Positions 1 through 9,945 are shown, counted from the stretch's first letter. The stretch is 64,000 nucleotides of DNA from Candidatus Kuenenia stuttgartensis (GCA_945902075.1 CAMDMA010000011.1:1-64000); one strand, 5' to 3'. The notes: a model not told the origin generated them from the letters alone. Numbers and translations are program-made.

Positions 1-253
1 CGCGCCCGGCCGCCGACGCTCCATGAGCGACGGCACCACGGCCTGGCACGTGCGAGAGAAAGCCACGACCACGAGCGCCGTGCAGGATCCCGACGAAAAG
101 TCCGATCGCGAGAAAGAACGCCAGCGACGCTCCCGCCCTCGGGCTGAGCGCATTGGTGGCCGGGACTTGTGAGCCGCGCTTCCCCTCCTCCGCGCCCCAT
201 CGCTCCCCAAGCCGCCTCCGAGCCCCGGCGTCAAAATCAACCCGCCTGCTCAT
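1..253 (-). CDS. Partial CDS (C-terminus beyond left edge), putative membrane protein with one hydrophobic segment
   Basis: Reverse-strand frame open from ATG at 253 to position 1: MSRRVDFDAGARRRLGERWGAEEGKRGSQVPATNALSPRAGASLAFFLAIGLFVGILHG... Start overlaps the stop of the upstream sigma-like gene (ATGA). Not in ORF track because there is no stop in the window. Confidence 0.55.
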   Translation of the reverse strand, partial: MSRRVDFDAGARRRLGERWGAEEGKRGSQVPATNALSPRAGASLAFFLAIGLFVGILHGARGRGFLSHVPGRGAVAHGASAAGR

Positions 254-945
254 CGCGCAAGCAACCTCTCGAGCGCCGCAAGTTCCGAACCAATCTCGGC
301 TTCGGGCGTGCCCTCCTGCAGCAGCAACTCGCGCAGCGTCCGGCGCACCCGCATCGACACCATCCGCGTCACGGTGCGCCCGTCGTCGACCGTGTAGCCA
401 AGCGGCGGGCAGCACACCGCGTATGCCTCGCCGTTCACGATGTGGCGACGAAAGACCTCCCACGCCGCCGACCGCCCCTCGGCGACAAGTTCCGCCTGCA
501 CCGCCGTCGCCGCATCGGACAAGAGCGACCGTGCCCACGCAGCCTCAAACGCAGCCTCGGCGTCGGGCGTCCCCGCCGCCCGTGCGGCGAGCACATCCAA
601 TACGCCCGTCTCGCGGTTGCGCGCCGCATCGCGTCGCAACCCGCGTGCGTGCAACACAAGCCCGTTCATCATCCATCGCCGCAAGCGCGTACCGCTCTCC
701 GCCCACCGCTCGAGATTGCGGAGATCGCTGAAGAAATGTGCAAAGAACCCGTGCACAAGTTCGTCTGGCTCGGCGATCGTGCGCAAGGTTGACCCGCGCG
801 CGTAAATCAACAACGGCTCGCGGTAACGCTCCATCAGCGTCTCGCGCAGTCCGGGCGCACCGACAGCGCCCTCCGCCAAGCGATCAAGGATCCAAGTCTG
901 CTGTGTGGTTGGGAAGTGATCGGCCGTCGACATGCTGATCGCCAA
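250..945 (-). CDS. ECF-like RNA polymerase sigma factor (planctomycete type); start may be 933
   Basis: 231 aa; layout of sigma-70 region 2/4-like helices (LMERYREPLLIYARG...DELVHGFFAHFF...; C-terminal VSMRVRRTLRELLLQEG), resembling ECF-like sigma factors of planctomycetes. Confidence 0.6.
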   Translation of the reverse strand: MAISMSTADHFPTTQQTWILDRLAEGAVGAPGLRETLMERYREPLLIYARGSTLRTIAEPDELVHGFFAHFFSDLRNLERWAESGTRLRRWMMNGLVLHARGLRRDAARNRETGVLDVLAARAAGTPDAEAAFEAAWARSLLSDAATAVQAELVAEGRSAAWEVFRRHIVNGEAYAVCCPPLGYTVDDGRTVTRMVSMRVRRTLRELLLQEGTPEAEIGSELAALERLLAR

Positions 946-998
946 ATAGCCATCAAACTGAATTTCGTGCGCAACGATCCGGCTCGATTTGTGTCACT

Positions 999-1700
999 TC
1001 AATCCCCGCCCGAGCCGCGCTGGAAATACACCTCTTCCTTCGGCTGAATCACCACAAACCCCTGCCCTTCAAACTTCAGCTGGATCGACTCGCCGCTCCC
1101 ACGACCGAGGAAAGTCTTGAGGCTCAGATCGGTGTGAATCGACGGCGAGAGCGTGCCCGACCATGCCACCGTCGCGTTCGGATCGGTGAAGACTGGCTGC
1201 CCCGGATTCACCGCAAGGGCAAGTGGATCAAAGTGCGTGGTGATCGCGAGCATGCCCACGCCAGTGAAGCGCATATTGAAAAGCCCACCGGCGAACATAC
1301 CAGCCATCTTCCTCATCATTTTGACGTCCCATCGGAGGGTCGACTCGAAGGCAAGTACATCATTCCCGTTGACAAAGATGTCTTCGTTTTGGAGGTTGAG
1401 GATGGTGACTTTCTTGCCCTCGTCGGCGAGGTAGAGCTTGCCGCTGCCCTCAGCTTTTGTGAGTTGCGTGCCCTCACCGCTCACGGCGCGCTTCAGGAAT
1501 CGGCCAAGCCCATGCTCAAGTACGCCTTCGCGCGTAAAGCGAATGCCGCCGGTGTGGGCGACCATCGAGCCCGTCTTCGTCCAAACATGCCCCTGCAGGT
1601 TGACCTCAAGCATGCGGTCACTCTCAAGCTCGAAGAAGCCTTCGCCTCGATCGCGCTGGGCGGCGGAACGAACGAAGTCAGTCATGCTGTATCGCGCCAT
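999..1700 (-). CDS. AIM24 family protein
   Basis: MARYSMTDFVRSAAQRDRGEGFFELESDRMLEVNLQGHVWTKTGSMVAHTGGIRFTREG... typical AIM24/TIGR00266-like pattern; start placed at internal ATG. Confidence 0.75.
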   Translation of the reverse strand: MARYSMTDFVRSAAQRDRGEGFFELESDRMLEVNLQGHVWTKTGSMVAHTGGIRFTREGVLEHGLGRFLKRAVSGEGTQLTKAEGSGKLYLADEGKKVTILNLQNEDIFVNGNDVLAFESTLRWDVKMMRKMAGMFAGGLFNMRFTGVGMLAITTHFDPLALAVNPGQPVFTDPNATVAWSGTLSPSIHTDLSLKTFLGRGSGESIQLKFEGQGFVVIQPKEEVYFQRGSGGD

Positions 1701-1762
1701 ACAAACTCCTCTACGACCTCTATGCGACAAACGCAGCGGAACGCGCACGAACAGCGCGATAC

Positions 1763-2245
1763 TCAAGCACCGCCGGTCAATCCAATGGTGATTTCAACGA
1801 GTGGATGAAGCGTACCTGTTCCCATGCCTGGGCAAGGCGTGCGTCGCTTGGTGTCTTCCCAAGTGGCCGGGCTCTCGACGACCTCCGGCCACCATGGCCA
1901 GGTGCGGCACTGCTGCGGTCGCGCTTTGTAAATTGAACAACCTGCTTTCCCGGGACGCGACTCGCGATCAAGAAAGATGCAGTCATGCTTGCCGTCCCGG
2001 ACGAGCTCTTTGAGCGAACGCCGCGCTCCAATGCGCCTCGTGTAGCGGGCCATGAAGACCTCGAGCGAGACGCCGACTGCGCCCGCCATCGACACCGCTT
2101 CTTCGGGCGTAAACCACACCGCACCCGGTCCGCCCGTGCAGCAGTTCCCGCATTGGGTGCAAGAAAATCGAAGCCCCTCCGCATACCACGGCGCTTCGCC
2201 ACCGGACGGGGAATCAGTTGTTGGCACCGCTTCCTCCGCTGTCAC
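1763..2245 (-). CDS. YkgJ family cysteine-cluster protein (zinc/iron-chelating domain)
   Basis: FSCTQCGNCCTGGPGAVWFTPEE...DCIFLD...GCSIYKARPQQCRTWPWWPE: CxxCGxCC plus C..Y..RP..CR. GTG start at 2245 is a guess. Confidence 0.8.
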   Translation of the reverse strand: MTAEEAVPTTDSPSGGEAPWYAEGLRFSCTQCGNCCTGGPGAVWFTPEEAVSMAGAVGVSLEVFMARYTRRIGARRSLKELVRDGKHDCIFLDRESRPGKAGCSIYKARPQQCRTWPWWPEVVESPATWEDTKRRTPCPGMGTGTLHPLVEITIGLTGGA

Positions 2246-3251
2246 CGCCACCGAAGTTTGGCGGCGGTGGCTGATCCTCGCCCCACGGCTCGATCTCGAG
2301 TTCGTGCATCGCCGCGCGGCGGCGCGTCGGCGGAAGATGAGAGAGCGATGGTGGGCGATCGTCGAAAGCGACACGGTCCATCGTGTAGACCGACTCAAAC
2401 ACCCACTCTGGATGATCGAGTAGCGCATCTTCGAGAAGTTCCTCGGCTTGCGCGAGGCTCCCCGCGGTCATCCACACCGTGATGTAGGCACCGCGATCAG
2501 GCTCACCTTCGGAGTTGGTCGCGAGCACAATCGCATGCCACAGCGTCATACCAAGATGGCGACCCGCATCGTCGACATTGGTCTCGCGATCGACGTTGAG
2601 TTCAAGCAGCCACTTTTCCCGCAAAATCAACAGGAGTTCGTCGAGGTCTGGTGAATGATCGTCGACAATCTCAAGCACATCACGGGTCACGAGCGTCTCA
2701 TCGTCACTCCCGCGCGACTCTGGAAGGTCTTCGTCCCAAGTCGACATCACCTCTGTAAGTCCGTGGGCGTTGAAGAGTGCCTCGACCTCATCGCGCAGCT
2801 CGACCGGTACGGAGATCAGCACGCCCTTCCAACTGTCGACGAAGATGTCGACCCACGGGTCCTCTGCATTCGCACCCACACCGATGGTCACGTCCTCGAG
2901 GAGCACATCTTCGAATTCGTACCAACTGCGGAGAAACTCAACGAGCGGCATCGGCTCCTCGCCGAGGTAAATATCCACGGTGCGATAGGCATCGCGTGAA
3001 CCGATCTCGACAACCGGCGTGACTTCCTTCGGGAGCAGGTTGAACGCGGCATCAACAAGCGGCCTCAACTTGTCATGGCTCATGACAGCGTGAAACACAT
3101 ACGTGTCCGGCTCTTCCTCGGTGCCCTCCTGGAAACGAACCGTGAACCCTTGGGTGGGCTCCTTGAGGTTCGTCTCAGCGACGCCGAGGGGAAGTTGATA
3201 CGCACCAAGCGACAGCCGCTTGATATCCGGTCCGAGTCTGAACTCACGCAT
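2214..3251 (-). CDS. Hypothetical protein, acidic, Gly/Pro-rich tail
   Basis: 345-aa ORF fitting between neighbours on the same strand; no family recognised. Confidence 0.7.
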   Translation of the reverse strand: MREFRLGPDIKRLSLGAYQLPLGVAETNLKEPTQGFTVRFQEGTEEEPDTYVFHAVMSHDKLRPLVDAAFNLLPKEVTPVVEIGSRDAYRTVDIYLGEEPMPLVEFLRSWYEFEDVLLEDVTIGVGANAEDPWVDIFVDSWKGVLISVPVELRDEVEALFNAHGLTEVMSTWDEDLPESRGSDDETLVTRDVLEIVDDHSPDLDELLLILREKWLLELNVDRETNVDDAGRHLGMTLWHAIVLATNSEGEPDRGAYITVWMTAGSLAQAEELLEDALLDHPEWVFESVYTMDRVAFDDRPPSLSHLPPTRRRAAMHELEIEPWGEDQPPPPNFGGGDSGGSGANN

Positions 3252-3320
3252 GGAGTCATGGTAGCCGAAGCCAAGGATCGCCTCAGGACAACTGCATCAA
3301 TCGGCGTGATGCGTCCTGGA

Positions 3321-4079
3321 CTACTCGCCGAGATAGGACTCGCGCACGCGCGGATCGTCGAGAAGTCTCTTTGCGTCGTCCGCGAGAATCACGCGGCCGG
3401 TCTCGAGTACGGATCCCCTGTGCGCCAACTTGAGTGCTGCGCGGGCATTCTGTTCAACGAGGAGGATGGTGAGGCCTCCACGATTGAGTTCGCGGACCGC
3501 TTCGAAGATCTTCGCAACTAAGAGCGGCGCGATCCCCATCGACGGCTCATCCATCATGAGCAGACGTGGCCGCGAGAGAATCGCTCGGCCAATCGCGAGC
3601 ATCTGCTGCTCGCCACCCGAAAGCGTGCCACCAAGCTGCGCCGATCGCTTCTTGAGGATGTCAAACAGCGTGTAGACGCGTTCGAGGTCGTGTGCGATCG
3701 CAGCTTTGTCATTGCGTGTGTACGCACCCATCATGAGGTTCTCAAGCACCGTCATGCGTGGAAAGATGCGGCGGCCTTCTGGAACTTGTACCAGCCCTCG
3801 GCTGACGAGCCGATCCGCACGAATTCCGCCATCTGCGGCCGCGATACGCTCACCAGCGAAGTGAATCTCTCCCGCACGCAATGGCACGATGCAGGAAATA
3901 CACATCAGCGTGGTCGACTTGCCAGCACCATTGCCGCCGATGAGCGTGACGATCTCGCCCTCGCGAACATCGAGCGAAACCTGATGCAGCACTTCCACCG
4001 AACCATAACCAGCAACAATTCCGCGCACAGTGAGGAGCGATGCAGCAGGAAGAGTGGCGGAGTCCGCGGTGGCACTCAT
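3321..4079 (-). CDS. livF: High-affinity branched-chain amino acid ABC transporter ATP-binding protein LivF
   Basis: GGNGAGKSTT Walker A, LSGGEQQMLAIGRAI signature, LLMMDEPSMGIAP Walker B; adjacent to livG. Confidence 0.93.
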   Translation of the reverse strand: MSATADSATLPAASLLTVRGIVAGYGSVEVLHQVSLDVREGEIVTLIGGNGAGKSTTLMCISCIVPLRAGEIHFAGERIAAADGGIRADRLVSRGLVQVPEGRRIFPRMTVLENLMMGAYTRNDKAAIAHDLERVYTLFDILKKRSAQLGGTLSGGEQQMLAIGRAILSRPRLLMMDEPSMGIAPLLVAKIFEAVRELNRGGLTILLVEQNARAALKLAHRGSVLETGRVILADDAKRLLDDPRVRESYLGE

Positions 4080-5116
4080 CCGAGCTCGTCCTTTCCGAGG
4101 TATGCCTCGATGCACTTCGGATCGTTCTTAATCTCGGCAGGTGAGCCTTCTGCGATTTTCTCACCGTACTGAAGCACGGCGATGCGATCAGAGATTCCCA
4201 TTACGACACGCATGTGATGCTCAATCAAAACCACCGTCGTTCCTCTCTCGCGAATTGCCTTGATCAGCCGCATCAAATCGACCGTCTCGGTTGGGTTCAT
4301 GCCCGCTGCAGGTTCATCGAGCAGGATGACGTCCGGGCGCGATGCGAGTGCACGCGCAATCTCAAGGCGCCGTTGATGGCCGTAGGGAAGGTTGCCCGCG
4401 GCACTCTCGGCCTTGTCTTGAAGCCCAACGAACTCGAGCAATTTGAACGCATCGCCCCTCGCGCTCGCCCGCTCTCGCAGCGCGGAGGGAAGCCGAAACA
4501 CCGCCTCGAGAAAGCCAGTCACGAGCCGCCGATCCATCCCAACGGTGACATTCTCGATGAGCGAAAGCTCGGGGAAAAGGCGGATGTTCTGAAAAGTGCG
4601 CGCGACACCTGAGGAAGCGATGACATCTGGCGTTCGCCGCGTTCGCGACCAGATGACGAAACGGCCGCTGGTACCGACAATGAACCCGAGGATCAGAGGG
4701 AGCCACATGCCGAGGAATCCGCCGGCGAGAAAGGTGGACCAAAACGTCGTCACCGCGTTGCGCCACGGAAACTCTTGCTGAAACTCGTAGAGATCGACAA
4801 CCGACGCTTGCCAAAGCGGCTCAATGCGAATGAGCACCGCAAGAAAGATCGCAGTCAGTATCCCCGACGCGATCGCTCCGGCGACAAACGACCGACTCAT
4901 CTGCCGTCGCGGATCGTTTCCAGCGACGAGCACGCGCCCCTCGGTTGGCTCGTAGACCCCAGTAATCGCGTTGAAGAGCGTGGTCTTCCCCGCGCCGTTT
5001 GGGCCAATCACCGCAGTGATCGATCCTTTGGCGACCTCAAGCGAGACATCCTTGACGGCGACCAGGCCACCAAAGCGCATCGTCACGCGCTCAACCGAGA
5101 TCAGCGAACTGCTCAC
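4076..5116 (-). CDS. livG: Branched-chain amino acid ABC transporter ATP-binding protein LivG with hydrophobic insertion
   Basis: IGPNGAGKTTLFNAITG, GVARTFQNIRLFPELSLIENV, VILLDEPAAGMNP; 346 aa because about 90 aa with two hydrophobic stretches are inserted between Walker A and the Q-loop. Confidence 0.92.
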   Translation of the reverse strand: MSSSLISVERVTMRFGGLVAVKDVSLEVAKGSITAVIGPNGAGKTTLFNAITGVYEPTEGRVLVAGNDPRRQMSRSFVAGAIASGILTAIFLAVLIRIEPLWQASVVDLYEFQQEFPWRNAVTTFWSTFLAGGFLGMWLPLILGFIVGTSGRFVIWSRTRRTPDVIASSGVARTFQNIRLFPELSLIENVTVGMDRRLVTGFLEAVFRLPSALRERASARGDAFKLLEFVGLQDKAESAAGNLPYGHQRRLEIARALASRPDVILLDEPAAGMNPTETVDLMRLIKAIRERGTTVVLIEHHMRVVMGISDRIAVLQYGEKIAEGSPAEIKNDPKCIEAYLGKDELG

Positions 5117-6144
5117 TTTCGTGTCGCCTTTCTCGTTTGAATAATGCCATCGGGTCGGTAGCGCATCATGAGTACCAGCGCGAGGCCAAACAGCAGGTAC
5201 TTGTAGTTGTCAGGTGACGTGAGCACATTGCCCGTCGAGCCGATGCCGTTGCGCTGAAGAGTCTGCGTCAAGAGCGGCAGGAGAATCACATTGAGTCCGA
5301 CCATCACGATCGAGCCGATCAGGACACCAGTGATCGAGCCGATGCCTCCGACGATCACAATGCACAGCGCCAGAATAGAAACCTGAAAGTCGTAGTTTCC
5401 TGGTTCTCCCGTTGAGGAGAGCAGGCTTGCTCCGAGCGCGCCGGATACCGCCGCCAACGCTGCACCCGCAGCGAACGCCTTCAACTTTGCTTTGTCGGGC
5501 TCGATTGCCATGCATCGCGCGGCAAGTTCGTCTTCGCGCACGGCGAACCACTGACGACCGAGCCGACTGAACTCAAGGTTTCGACAGAGAAAAACCACCA
5601 CCGCGAGAATCGCGAGGTAGAGGTAGAACCATCGCACGTGTGTCTCGCTTGAGAACTGTAACCCCGGAAGCGTTGGTGCCGGCAACGGATTGATGCCCTG
5701 CGTTCCCTTCGTGACGGCCTCTAGGTTTTTGAGTGCATCCTGCACAATCTCGCCAAAGCCCAGCGTGACAATCGCGAGGTAATCGCCGCGGAGGCGAAGC
5801 GTGGGCGCACCAAGTAACCAGCCCGCGAAAGCACCGAATGCCCCAGCCAGCAAAACACCCCACCAGAATCCGACTTGAAACGGATAGATCTCGCAGGTGA
5901 GGATTCCAAACGCATAGGCACCCAACGCCGTAAATGCCGCGATCCCGAGATTGAGGAGCCCCGTCCAACCTACAACGATGTTGAGCCCCAGTGCCATGAT
6001 TGCAAACACAATCACAGTGCGTGACGGAGCGGCAAACTGGAGCGATGGAAAGACAAGGTCGACCACCGGAAGCAGCGCGAGACCCCCGAGTACGAGCAAC
6101 TGGCCCAGGGAAAACAAGGCGAATCGCGCTGAGGCAAGTTTCAT
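5113..6144 (-). CDS. livM: Branched-chain amino acid ABC transporter permease LivM
   Basis: MALGLNIVVGWTGLLNLG, LAIVTLGFGEIVQ, GGIGSITGVLIGS; start at ATG 6144 overlapping livH stop. Confidence 0.93.
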   Translation of the reverse strand: MKLASARFALFSLGQLLVLGGLALLPVVDLVFPSLQFAAPSRTVIVFAIMALGLNIVVGWTGLLNLGIAAFTALGAYAFGILTCEIYPFQVGFWWGVLLAGAFGAFAGWLLGAPTLRLRGDYLAIVTLGFGEIVQDALKNLEAVTKGTQGINPLPAPTLPGLQFSSETHVRWFYLYLAILAVVVFLCRNLEFSRLGRQWFAVREDELAARCMAIEPDKAKLKAFAAGAALAAVSGALGASLLSSTGEPGNYDFQVSILALCIVIVGGIGSITGVLIGSIVMVGLNVILLPLLTQTLQRNGIGSTGNVLTSPDNYKYLLFGLALVLMMRYRPDGIIQTRKATRK

Positions 6145-7121
6145 CAGACCTTCTCCCGCTGCTTGAGGCCGAGAAGCCCGCTTGGACGGAAGATCAGAAT
6201 GAGAATGAGTACTCCGAAGACAACAACATTCGTCCAACGCGTCTCGATGTACTGATCGCTCATCGCGCGAATGAGACCGATGAGCACACCTCCCACCATC
6301 GCACCCGGCATGCTGCCGATGCCACCAAGTACAGCGGCGGTGAACGCGTCCATGCCTGCGCGGAATCCCATCTGAAACGAGATTGTGTTGTTGTAGAGCG
6401 ACCACATGACGCTCGCGGCGCCACCGAGAAATCCACCAATCATGAAGGTCGCAGCTATGACACGATCGGTGTCAATTCCCATCAACTTCGCAGCCACGGG
6501 GTTCTGCGCCGTCGCCCGCATGCCGCGGCCAAGTCGCGTGGCTTTCACGAAGACGGTGAGCGCGATCATCAGCGGGATCGTAATGATGAAGATCGACACA
6601 TCCTCAAGTCGCAGGACGACGTTCGAGTCTTCACCGAGAAGATTCCGCCCCTCGAGGAGTTCAGGAAAATCCTTACTCGCCGCAGCCGCGTTGCCGCCGC
6701 CGAAGACCTCCATCGGCGCGCCGCCCCAGAAAAGCGCGAGATTGACCAGGATGAAGCTCACGCCGATCGCCGCCACCAACTGCGTCAGCTTGGGCGCTCG
6801 TCGGAGAGGTTTGTACACAACGCGATCAATCGCAACGTTCAATCCGCCGCAAAAGATTCCTGCGCCGATGACGAGTGCAAAGAGCAGCAGCCAATGCGAT
6901 GAATCACCAAGATTCGCAGGATCAATGATCGCTGCTGCGCCGAGTGCGCCGACGATGGTGAGCGTCAGAAATCCACCAAGCGTGAACACGTCGCCGTGCG
7001 CGAAGTTAATCAACTCCACGATGCCGTAGACCATCGTGTACCCAAGAGCCACGAGGGCGATGATCATGCCATTGGACAGGCCATAGATGACCTGCTGCAT
7101 GAAGACTTCGGTCTCGGTCAT
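6144..7121 (-). CDS. livH: Branched-chain amino acid ABC transporter permease LivH
   Basis: GLSNGMIIALVALGYTMVYGIVELINFAHGDVFTLG; AVLGGIGSMPGAMVGG. Confidence 0.94.
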   Translation of the reverse strand: MTETEVFMQQVIYGLSNGMIIALVALGYTMVYGIVELINFAHGDVFTLGGFLTLTIVGALGAAAIIDPANLGDSSHWLLLFALVIGAGIFCGGLNVAIDRVVYKPLRRAPKLTQLVAAIGVSFILVNLALFWGGAPMEVFGGGNAAAASKDFPELLEGRNLLGEDSNVVLRLEDVSIFIITIPLMIALTVFVKATRLGRGMRATAQNPVAAKLMGIDTDRVIAATFMIGGFLGGAASVMWSLYNNTISFQMGFRAGMDAFTAAVLGGIGSMPGAMVGGVLIGLIRAMSDQYIETRWTNVVVFGVLILILIFRPSGLLGLKQREKV

Positions 7122-7241
7122 CCGTGGGTGCCTGCTTTTTTCACGATATCGGCCGACGCATGCGGGTGAAGGACGATGGATGAAGGAGTGCCGCCTGAGT
7201 CTGCGCTGCCAAATCAGCGGCGTCGCGAGGTTCGAATGCGC

Positions 7242-8456
7242 TTACTTCACAACTTTCAACTCTTCGAACTCGCCGTCCTTCACGCCGTTCACACTCATCG
7301 TGCGATTGGTGGTGTCACCGTTCTCGTCGAAACTCCATGTTCCGAGCGCGCCGACGAAATCCTTGGTCTTCGCGACCTCAGCACGGACGCTTTCGCGCGT
7401 GAGTGGCGTACCCGCCTTCGAGAGCCGTTCCATTGCGGACAGCACCACCTTCGCCGCTTCGTAGCCGTACACGGCGTAGCCCTCAGGCTCACCGCCATAG
7501 GTCTTCTTGTAGCTCTCGTAGAACTCCTTGCCCTTGCCTTGGAGCTTCTTTGGGTCTTCGCCACCAAAGGTGATGAACGCGCGGCCTTCAAGTGCGCGCG
7601 AACCGGCCGCCTCGATGAAGGCCTGCTCGTAGCAACCGTCCGGAACCATAAACTTCGCCTTAAGCCCGCCAGACACGATGTCCTTCGCGAGCTGGCCGGC
7701 GTTGGTCTGCGTGGTTCCGCCGAAGTAGACGAGGTCTGCGCCGGACTGCTTGATCTTCGTGACGATGCTCTTGTAGTTCGACGCCTTGGTGTCGATTCCA
7801 TCCGTACCAACGACTTCAAGGCCGATGTCCTTCGCGCGCTTCTCGAACACCGCGGCAACGCCCTTGCCGTATACCTCGCGGTCGTTGAGGACAAAGACCT
7901 TCTTCGAGCCGATGTCCTTCGCATAGTCGGCAGCAACTGCGCCCTGCACGTCATCGGTTGGCACGACGCGGAAGTAGCTGATCTTGCCGCTCGGGCGGTA
8001 CACCGCCGGCTCATTTTGTTCGCCGAACCCCTGCTTGGTGAGCGACGGCGCAGTGTTCGCCGGGCTCACCATCACGAGGCCGGCAGCGTTGAGCTTCGGC
8101 ATCGAGATCTTCGAGGCTCCAGAGTTGTAGGTCCCGATGTAGGCGAGTACGAGCTCGTCCGAAATGGCCTTGTCCGCATTCGCGGCTTCAACCGCCGGAT
8201 CCCAGTTACCGCGCTGCGGGCTCGCATCGTCCCAGTCTTCGTAGACGATTGTTGCGTCGCCGATCTTGCCGCCGACGTCGGCGATCGCCATCTTGATGCC
8301 ATTCACCATGCTCGTCGTTTGCGCGTTGGCGCTTCCGGTGCGAGGCAGGCTCGACACAATCTTGATGGTTGATTCGGCGAGCGCCCCACCCACGCCGACG
8401 AGCGGTGCAAGGAGTGCGGTGAACACGAACGCGGAGCGGATAAGTTTGATCTTCAT
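7242..8456 (-). CDS. livK: Branched-chain amino acid ABC transporter substrate-binding protein
   Basis: Signal peptide MKIKLIRSAFVFTALLAPLVGVGGALA then STIKIVSSLPRTGSANAQTTSMVNGIKMA; periplasmic binding protein type I fold; at head of liv cluster. Confidence 0.9.
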   Translation of the reverse strand: MKIKLIRSAFVFTALLAPLVGVGGALAESTIKIVSSLPRTGSANAQTTSMVNGIKMAIADVGGKIGDATIVYEDWDDASPQRGNWDPAVEAANADKAISDELVLAYIGTYNSGASKISMPKLNAAGLVMVSPANTAPSLTKQGFGEQNEPAVYRPSGKISYFRVVPTDDVQGAVAADYAKDIGSKKVFVLNDREVYGKGVAAVFEKRAKDIGLEVVGTDGIDTKASNYKSIVTKIKQSGADLVYFGGTTQTNAGQLAKDIVSGGLKAKFMVPDGCYEQAFIEAAGSRALEGRAFITFGGEDPKKLQGKGKEFYESYKKTYGGEPEGYAVYGYEAAKVVLSAMERLSKAGTPLTRESVRAEVAKTKDFVGALGTWSFDENGDTTNRTMSVNGVKDGEFEELKVVK

Positions 8457-8606
8457 GTGAGGAGTCCGGGAGCGATGGAGTCTACAGGAAACAGTTCGGA
8501 ATGGCTGTCGTTGGACGCGGTCGGATCGTGCCAATTCCGCACTTCGATGGAATGCCGTACGAACGACCTTGATGGACGCTCTCTGAGCGGCGCGGACTCG
8601 CAGTAT

Positions 8607-9827
8607 TCACCAGGAAACGTCAGGAGAGCTGGTGCCTGATTCGACGATCGCATCGAGTTCGGCGTTTCCCAATCGCTCGCCGAGCGCGGAGCGGAAGGCG
8701 ACCTCAGAAGCGATGCGTGCAGGGTCACGGCCTAAGAAACTCGCCGCGACAACCCGGAGGTCCGCCGAGGTCCGCGCGAGACGTTCCGGATTCTCGAGCA
8801 TCGCAAGAGCGCAATCCGTGATTTGGCCAGCGCGCCCCGCGAACGGTACGAACTCCGGCACGATCCTTCGGCCGGCAATGATGTTTGGAAGGAGAAGGTG
8901 CCTCGCGCGAATCACAAGTTTCGCGCCGAGCGCCTCAAGTCGGCTCGTGCGGTAGACGCCGATCATCGGTTTACCTTGCCGGGTGCAGTCGAGGCTCACG
9001 GTCCCGGACACCGCGAGGGCAAGATCACTCCACCGGATCGCCCCCTCAATTGTCCCGCCTTGTCCCGCGACGAACATGGAGATTCCCGCAGGAAGTTCCC
9101 CACCAATCGCGAGAAGAAAGTTTCGAGCATTCGCCTCGTTTGATGCGACGACCACCGCGAGTGCGCCTGGGAGCCGCGTGCGTACACCCGCAAACGCGTC
9201 CGCGAGCAGTCGCCCGTTCGCGCGAACCTCGGATGATCGCGAGCCTGGAAGCAGCACGATTCGAGGAGCGCCTGTTGGAAGCGCCGCCGCCTCGCGCTCG
9301 ATACGCATCTCGTCGAGCGCGTGCGAGAGCACAGGGTGGCCAACATATTTAGCCACGACGCCGCGAGAACGAAACCAGTCCTCTTCGAATGGGAGTAAGC
9401 AAAGCAGAATGTCCGAGATCCGACGAACCTTCCGAATACGCCAGGGTGCCCACGCCCAAAGCTGCGGGGCCACGAGGTTCACAATCCGCGCACCCATCGG
9501 CTTGAGCCGCGCTGACAGCGGGAAATTAGCGCTCGGCGAATCGACCGGCATGTGCACCGCAACGGGATTTCGGCGAGACCACGCAACGATCTCGTCATGA
9601 AGCGCCTTGACCTGCAGGACCTTCGAAACCCCAGCAAGTCCCATCACGCCGTCGTCCGCTGTGCGCCCCAGCATGGTCGCTCCAGCCGCCTCCATCTTCG
9701 GTCCACCCCAGGCAACGAGCTCGACCTCTGGATGGTCGCGGCGCAATCGAGCGATCACGGGCGCCGCATGCGCATCGCCAGACGGCTCCTGTGCCGTAAA
9801 GAGAATGACCTTGCGCGCAGGAGCCAT
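8607..9827 (-). CDS. lpxB: Lipid-A-disaccharide synthase
   Basis: EPSGDAHAAPVIARLRRDHPEVELVAWGGPKMEAAGA, APQLWAWAPWRIRKVRRISDILLCLLPFEEDWF, YVGHPV, LLPGSRSSEV. Confidence 0.93.
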   Translation of the reverse strand: MAPARKVILFTAQEPSGDAHAAPVIARLRRDHPEVELVAWGGPKMEAAGATMLGRTADDGVMGLAGVSKVLQVKALHDEIVAWSRRNPVAVHMPVDSPSANFPLSARLKPMGARIVNLVAPQLWAWAPWRIRKVRRISDILLCLLPFEEDWFRSRGVVAKYVGHPVLSHALDEMRIEREAAALPTGAPRIVLLPGSRSSEVRANGRLLADAFAGVRTRLPGALAVVVASNEANARNFLLAIGGELPAGISMFVAGQGGTIEGAIRWSDLALAVSGTVSLDCTRQGKPMIGVYRTSRLEALGAKLVIRARHLLLPNIIAGRRIVPEFVPFAGRAGQITDCALAMLENPERLARTSADLRVVAASFLGRDPARIASEVAFRSALGERLGNAELDAIVESGTSSPDVSW

Positions 9828-9945
9828 CCGCGAAGACTACACGCCGGAAGGTCTCGCTGGGGAAATGCACGTCGTAAGAAGCGCGCGTACCCGGCCGATT
9901 GCTCGCGCCAATCGCCGCGGCGAATCGGTACCATCCCGCGCTCTT

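Noticed and set aside
7176-8372. 398-aa plus-strand ORF
   Set aside because: Antisense to the liv substrate-binding protein; no recognisable domain.
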